From GCA-003244245 sp036266995 (GTDB lineage: Bacteria; Actinomycetota; Actinomycetes; Mycobacteriales; Pseudonocardiaceae), in NCBI GenBank assembly GCA_036266995.1, contig DATAWX010000166.1, positions 5,996 through 69,995 on the forward strand: DNA of 64,000 nucleotides, given 5' to 3'. Each line of letters opens with the position of its first letter. Within the stretch, counting starts at the first letter, position 1. Both the position numbers and the translations under genes were made by a program. Positions 60,339 through 64,000 of this stretch are shown in pieces. A model generated the notes under the pieces. The model ran no database searches. It was not told where the DNA came from and saw only the letters and a list, made by a program, of their open reading frames with translations.

Positions 60339-60970
60339 GGGATGGGTTCGACGATGGAGTGCCGCAGCAGTGCGGATAGCGGCCGCAGCGGGGGAAGCCA
60401 GGCGCCTTCGGCGGGCAGCGTCTCCAGCGTGATCCGGGGCAGCGGTTGCAGGAACAGCTCCGGAATGTCCTCCAGGTCCTCAAACCCCAGCACCCCGGAG
60501 TTGACCGCGAACGAGGCATGCTCCCGGAACCCGAGCACGGTCACCCGCACACCTTGGGCGACGAGGTCTTCCAACGGTTCCCGGAAGGCCCGGCTGTCCC
60601 CGGAGGCCACCAGCAACTGGCGCAGCACGCCCTGTTCGTGGCGGGCCCGGATGTGCGCCAGCATGTCCTCGTCGATGTCCGATTCGTCGATCTTGGGTTT
60701 GGCGAAGACCGCGAACCCGGTGTTGCGCAGCGCCTCCACCCAGGGTCGGACGAAGTCCGTGCTGCCGGGTGCGACGTTGGTGAACACCGTCGCCTCAGGC
60801 TCGCTGTCGGTTCCGGCCTGGGAGATCAACCAGCGACCCAGCGCGTCGAACCTCGGTCGGGATGCCGAGCTGGGGCGACCCCCGAGAATCGAACCCAGGC
60901 TCATGTCGATATTGGGCGCATCCCAGACGAGCAGTGATACCGGGACGGTCGGGGCGGGCGCCGGGTTCAT
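60335..60970 (-). CDS. NYN domain (PIN-like) putative ribonuclease
   Basis: The product is 211 residues from the ATG at 60970. The NYN fold is shown by VSLLVWDAPNIDMSLGSILG (first Asp), ATVFTNVAPGSTDFVRPWVE, FAKPKIDESDIDEDMLAHI (acidic set) and LLVASGDSRAFREPLEDLVA (GDSD-like last acidic turn). The C-terminal part (DIPELFLQPLPRITLETLPA) is longer than the core. NYN proteins act as metal-dependent ribonucleases on structured RNA. It lies between trmB and the amidohydrolase, overlapping the latter. Confidence 0.85.
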   Translation of the reverse strand: MNPAPAPTVPVSLLVWDAPNIDMSLGSILGGRPSSASRPRFDALGRWLISQAGTDSEPEATVFTNVAPGSTDFVRPWVEALRNTGFAVFAKPKIDESDIDEDMLAHIRARHEQGVLRQLLVASGDSRAFREPLEDLVAQGVRVTVLGFREHASFAVNSGVLGFEDLEDIPELFLQPLPRITLETLPAEGAWLPPLRPLSALLRHSIVEPIP

Positions 60971-60986
60971 GGTCACCGATCCTGCC

Positions 60987-61658
60987 TTATGGGCGTGCGA
61001 AGAGCAGATCCCGCACCATGCGGCCCTCATCCCGGGCGCGTTGCTCGAACTTGGTCACCGGCCGCCAGGCCGGCCGTGTCGCGAAGCCGTGGGGTGCTTC
61101 GGCGGTGTTGCGCAGCCCAGGCTCGGCGACGCAGGTCGCGAGCATCTCCTGGGCGTAGGGCTCCCAGTCGGTGGCCAGATGCAGCGTGGCGCCCACGGCC
61201 AGCCGGGATGTCACCAGGGCGACGAACTCAGGTTGGACCAACCGGCGCTTGTGGTGGCGTCGCTTGGGCCACGGGTCGGGAAAGTAGATCCGGACGCCAT
61301 CCAGGCTGCTCGCCGCGACGTGCTCGTGCAGCACCGTGTAGGCGTCGCCGCGGAGCAGCCGCAGGTTCGTGATCTCGGCCTGTTCGATGCGCAGCAGGAG
61401 CTGGGCCAGCCCAGGCTGGTAGATCTCGACGGCGAGAAGGTCGACGCCAGGAGCGTCGCGCGCCATCGACACCGTCGACTCACCCATCCCCGAGCCGATC
61501 TCCAGCACGACCGGTGCGGTGCGCCCGAACCAGCCGGCGGTGTCCAGCGGGCCGTCGGGCAGATCCGTGACGTCGGCGCCCCACCGGTCCCAACTGCGGT
61601 CCCAGGCGCGTTGCTGCCCGATGGTCATTCGGGCCCGCTGCGGGTAGATCGTCTGCAC
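60987..61658 (-). CDS. trmB: tRNA (guanine-46-N7)-methyltransferase
   Basis: The 223-residue TrmB puts a methyl group on N7 of G46 in tRNA, using SAM. Seen are VVLEIGSGMGESTVSMARDA (SAM site), LLAVEIYQPGLAQLL, DGVRIYFPDPWPKRRHHKRR (the PDPWPK signature) and the C-terminal TKFEQRARDEGRMVRDLLFA. GTG start at 61658. It precedes the NYN gene by 16 bases on the same strand, a sensible RNA-processing pair. Confidence 0.93.
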   Translation of the reverse strand: MQTIYPQRARMTIGQQRAWDRSWDRWGADVTDLPDGPLDTAGWFGRTAPVVLEIGSGMGESTVSMARDAPGVDLLAVEIYQPGLAQLLLRIEQAEITNLRLLRGDAYTVLHEHVAASSLDGVRIYFPDPWPKRRHHKRRLVQPEFVALVTSRLAVGATLHLATDWEPYAQEMLATCVAEPGLRNTAEAPHGFATRPAWRPVTKFEQRARDEGRMVRDLLFARP

Positions 61659-61709
61659 CTGCCAAGCCTGCCCTGCCCCCGGTCACGGCGCGCAGGCAGG
61701 ATGGTCAGC

Positions 61710-61988
61710 GTGAACACGCTCAAGGAGTGGGTCGATCTAGTATGCCGGGAGCTGGACATCGCCGACGCCGTGTCGCCGGCCGCGATGCAGTCGCGCGTGC
61801 TGGACATGTCGCGTGACGTCGCGCACGGCGTCGCTCGGCCGGCTGCTCCGCTCACCGCCTACCTGCTTGGCCTGGCCGCCGGTCGCAGTACCAACCCGGA
61901 GGCCACCGCCGACGAGCTCACCCAGCGGGTCTGCCTGCTCGCCCAACGCTGGGCGCAAGAGCATGGGCCCGGATCGTCCCCCGAATGA
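61710..61988 (+). CDS. DUF6457 family small protein
   Basis: The GTG at 61710, nine bases after AGGCAGG, gives 92 residues: NTLKEWVDLVCRELDIADAV, RVLDMSRDVAHGVARPAAPL, TAYLLGLAAGRSTNPEATAD and ELTQRVCLLAQRWAQ. This is the actinobacterial DUF6457 pattern, a small helical protein often beside molybdopterin or tRNA-modification genes; its role is unknown. An ATG at 61701 is also in frame. It is divergent from trmB. Confidence 0.75.
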   Translation: MNTLKEWVDLVCRELDIADAVSPAAMQSRVLDMSRDVAHGVARPAAPLTAYLLGLAAGRSTNPEATADELTQRVCLLAQRWAQEHGPGSSPE

Positions 61989-62226
61989 CGACCCGGGCCC
62001 ACCGGTCGCGCACCCCCCGGTTGCGCGCTACGGGTATCGGTCTCTTGGCTGGGCGTCCCGGCGCGGTGCCCAGGCGTGGTGACCAACAGTTCATACGGTG
62101 CCGGACCGCGCGGCTAGGCACATGAGGGTTATTCCCTACCGAGACCCTGGTTAAACACCCTGACCCCCACAGCCGTCGCACCATGAGTCACATCCGTCCC
62201 AGCGCCGAGGTGTGGGGATATTTTGT

Positions 62227-62279
62227 GGATGTGCCGCAGCTGGCACTTTTCGGCGAAAAGTGCCAGCTGCGGCACATCC
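62227..62279. repeat. Perfect 24-bp-stem hairpin
   Basis: The arms 62227-62250 and 62256-62279 are exact reverse complements around a five-base loop CGGCG; C and G of the loop can pair to extend the stem to 25. The stem contains the shorter palindrome CAGCTG and TTTT/AAAA runs next to the loop. It lies in the 443-base gap between DUF6457 and the XRE protein, on the plus strand 240 bases after the former. It may be a terminator, a protein-binding palindrome or a dispersed repeat. Confidence 0.85.
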
Positions 62280-62330
62280 GCGTACTGCAACACCGATTCC
62301 CTGGGCGATACGGACAGTGACGACGCTCAG

Positions 62331-62381
62331 TTGTCAACCCAGGGGCCTCTCTGCTGTGGATAACGGGTTCGCTGTGCACAA
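62331..62381. promoter_or_regulatory. Cluster of DnaA-box-like motifs
   Basis: Within 51 bases lie TTGTCAACC (62331-62339), TGTGGATAA (62355-62363, the exact reverse complement of the consensus TTATCCACA) and TGTGCACAA (62373-62381). One perfect and two imperfect DnaA boxes could titrate or respond to DnaA. Without AT-rich unwinding DNA or dnaA nearby this is not an origin. Confidence 0.4.
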
Positions 62382-62432
62382 CCGCATCCGCAGCGGACGG
62401 GACTGTCGGTGCGGTCCGGCATCGTGTCCGGC

Positions 62433-63170
62433 ATGGCACACCGCATCCAGGACCGCACGTACCGCAGCACAGCGGAGCTGATGAGAGCTATCCGCGACGA
62501 GCACCTGCTGACCCAGGACGAGCTCGCCGGGCGCACCGGTCTAAGCAGATCCCAGCTGTGCCGCTGGGAGAAGGGAGCCCGCGAGCCGACCTTGCAGATG
62601 GTGCGCCGGTTACTGGGCGAGTTCGGCTTGGCGGTCACCTTCGGGGTGGAGCCGAGTACGGCGGCTCTCGACGAGCGGTTGGAACCCGGCGTGGACGCGA
62701 TAGGCCTGGACACCTGGCTGCTAGCGAATCGGGTGCTGTGGCCCGCGCTGCTGGCGGGCGTGCCGATGGTCATCGGAGGGGAGTTCGCGGCGGCTCTGCA
62801 AGGCGTTCCCCTCGAGGATCCGGAGATGGTGCTGCACCTGCGGATGACCGACCTGACGGCATTTCACCGGGTGGTGCACACCGCCCGGTGCTCGATGGGG
62901 GTCCTCGGGTCATCCCTGGACCCTCTGGAACCAGAAGAGATCATGGTCGGTAGTGAGCTGGCGGTGGTGGCGATGGTGGGCACTATCCGGGTCCTGCTGG
63001 TCGATGAGCTGCCGGTAGCGAGGGTGATCAGTGTCGAGCGGCAATTCGTCGGGGACAAGACCCCGATCGACGTGCCGGTGGTTCCGCTGGTGATGTTGCC
63101 GGAGTCTGGGATGCTCGGGACGCTCGCGGCGGCGCTGGCGCAGCGGCTGCTGGCGCGGGCGACCGGTTAG
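62433..63170 (+). CDS. XRE protein with degenerate nucleotidyltransferase-like domain
   Basis: From the ATG at 62433 the product is 245 residues. The N-terminal XRE domain is EHLLTQDELAGRTGLSRSQL followed by CRWEKGAREPTLQMVRRLL. The rest contains MVIGGEFAAALQGVPLEDPE followed by MVLHLRMTDL, which recalls the GG-x-AA...G and acidic strand pattern of nucleotidyltransferase-fold proteins such as AbiEii partners. Here the DxD position is not intact, so catalysis is doubtful. It may be a regulator with a degenerate sensor. It ends 10 bases before tldD. Confidence 0.6.
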   Translation: MAHRIQDRTYRSTAELMRAIRDEHLLTQDELAGRTGLSRSQLCRWEKGAREPTLQMVRRLLGEFGLAVTFGVEPSTAALDERLEPGVDAIGLDTWLLANRVLWPALLAGVPMVIGGEFAAALQGVPLEDPEMVLHLRMTDLTAFHRVVHTARCSMGVLGSSLDPLEPEEIMVGSELAVVAMVGTIRVLLVDELPVARVISVERQFVGDKTPIDVPVVPLVMLPESGMLGTLAAALAQRLLARATG

Positions 63171-63180
63171 GGTCGGCCAG

Positions 63181-64000
63181 GTGAATACCGGCTTGATCGA
63201 TCCTGACTTCCTGGCACTGCCGTTGCGGCCGGTCGCCGATGCGGCGCTCGGCCGGGCGCGTGAGCTGGGCGCCGAGCACGCCGACGTCCGCATCGAGCGG
63301 ACCACCCAGCAGCTGATCCGGCTGCGCGACGGGACCGTCGCGATGGCGCAGGACTCGGCCAGTGTCGGGCTGGCCGTCCGAGTGATCGTCGACGGCACCT
63401 GGGGTTTCGCCTCGCACCTCGAGCTGACCCCGCAGTCCGCCGTGGCCACCGCGCAGCGGGCGATCGAGGTGGCGCGAACGCTGCGCGCGCTCAATGCCGA
63501 GCGGGTGGAGATGGCGGCGGAGCCGGTGCATGCCGACGCGGTGTGGGCCGGCGACCACGAGATCGACCCGTTCACGGTGCCGCTGGGCGAGAAAGTGGCG
63601 CTGCTGTCGGAGTGGTCGCGCCGGCTGCTCGCCGCCGACGGGGTCGAGCACACCGACGTGACCTTCCGGGCGGCGAAGGAGACCAAGTTCTACACCGACT
63701 CCGCCGGTACCAGCACCACCCAGCAGCGGGTACGGATGCACCCGGCGCTCACCGCGGTCGCGGTGGACCGGGCATCCGGCTCGTTCGAAAGCATGCGGAC
63801 CTGCGCGCCACCGAGCGCCCGCGGCTGGGAGTACCTGGCCGGCAACACCCACTGGGACTGGGATGGTGAGCTGGCGCAGATCCCGGGGTGGCTGGCCGAG
63901 AAGGTCAAGGCGCCTAGCGTGCAGGCCGGCCGGTACGACCTGGTGATCGACCCGACCAACCTGTGGTTGACGATCCACGAGTCGGTGGGTCACGCCACCG
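63181..64000 (+). CDS. tldD: TldD-family metalloprotease, partial
   Basis: The frame from the GTG at 63181 runs to the window edge (273 codons seen of about 500). VRIERTTQQLIRLRDGTVAM is the usual N-terminal strand pair. HESVGHAT near the end is the start of the HExxxH zinc motif of TldD, the catalytic subunit of TldD/TldE proteases. These degrade unfolded proteins and mature some peptides (microcin B17, CcdA). A tldE gene would be expected just downstream. Confidence 0.93.
   Translation, partial: MNTGLIDPDFLALPLRPVADAALGRARELGAEHADVRIERTTQQLIRLRDGTVAMAQDSASVGLAVRVIVDGTWGFASHLELTPQSAVATAQRAIEVARTLRALNAERVEMAAEPVHADAVWAGDHEIDPFTVPLGEKVALLSEWSRRLLAADGVEHTDVTFRAAKETKFYTDSAGTSTTQQRVRMHPALTAVAVDRASGSFESMRTCAPPSARGWEYLAGNTHWDWDGELAQIPGWLAEKVKAPSVQAGRYDLVIDPTNLWLTIHESVGHAT

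Noticed and set aside
60885..60902. T-loop-like sequence (GGTTCGATTC on the minus strand) suggesting a tRNA
   Set aside because: It lies in the coding frame of the NYN protein and no acceptor or anticodon arms can be formed around it.
60342..61709. Long plus-strand open frame antisense to the NYN and trmB genes
   Set aside because: It is the mirror of two well-supported genes; only its last part, from 61710, reads as a real protein (DUF6457).
62221..62432. Possible replication origin, from DnaA-like boxes and a nearby clamp gene
   Set aside because: No dnaA, no AT-rich unwinding region, only one perfect box, and the clamp gene is about 4.4 kb away among unrelated genes.

Overview
The window is high-GC DNA with dense, often overlapping genes, GTG/TTG starts and typical actinobacterial families (DUF2505, DUF2786, DUF5132, DUF5753, DUF6879, ShbA-type sigma factor, LuxR regulators with an ATPase domain). 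It most resembles a chromosome of the Pseudonocardiales; genus cannot be decided from the sequence. Lineage is inferred from protein families, not from a marker gene.

Region 1 (about 1-9,150) is an accessory zone: an IS5-type transposase remnant, a DUF5132 gene, an Ala-rich coiled-coil protein, a serine-recombinase remnant, DUF2505, and a complete 3.27-kb transposon bounded by perfect 24-bp inverted repeats (3259-6531). The transposon carries a frameshifted tyrosine recombinase, a pRiA4b ORF-3 protein and an ISKra4-type transposase, and abuts a gene that has lost its 5' end. A large serine recombinase follows. Region 2 (9,170-23,260) holds a DUF2786 protein, a MurJ-like flippase, two nearly identical divergent MarR genes, a fused two-unit ABC exporter with a DrrAB-type exporter, then small and regulatory genes (XRE/DUF5753, DUF6879) and decayed fragments.

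Region 3 (23,392-39,569) is the highlight: thirteen co-directional, tightly packed or overlapping minus-strand genes. In transcription order they are: family 2B encapsulin shell, geosmin synthase, 2-methylisoborneol synthase, GPP 2-methyltransferase, second family 2B shell, polyprenyl diphosphate synthase, ispH, dxs, ispG, a 10-cysteine protein, a DUF692 multinuclear-iron oxidase (MNIO), a DUF2063 (BufC/HvfC-type) partner and a ferritin-like (VioB-type) protein. The locus therefore encodes precursor supply (dxs/ispG/ispH), chain assembly and methylation, two odorant terpene synthases and two shell proteins. Both synthases carry copies of a GPTGLGTSA motif likely to be the encapsulation signal. 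A putative Cys-peptide-modification module ends the operon. A LuxR-type ATPase regulator (39,754-42,708) lies directly upstream on the same strand.

Region 4 (43,263-46,214) is a small same-strand set: ShbA/SigD-like sigma factor, a divergent HisS-type protein and an alternative-oxidase-like diiron protein. Region 5 (46,473-64,000) looks like ordinary chromosome: threonine aldolase; a MerR regulator with a double palindromic operator and fadA/fadB; an AI-2E-type permease, mug, VOC and AraC genes; a MacS/MacR-like two-component pair; a DnaN-family clamp; a CDP-alcohol phosphatidyltransferase; an amidohydrolase, NYN protein, trmB, DUF6457, an XRE protein and the start of tldD. A 24-bp-stem hairpin and DnaA-box-like motifs lie at 62,227-62,381.

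No tRNA, rRNA or CRISPR array was found by eye.
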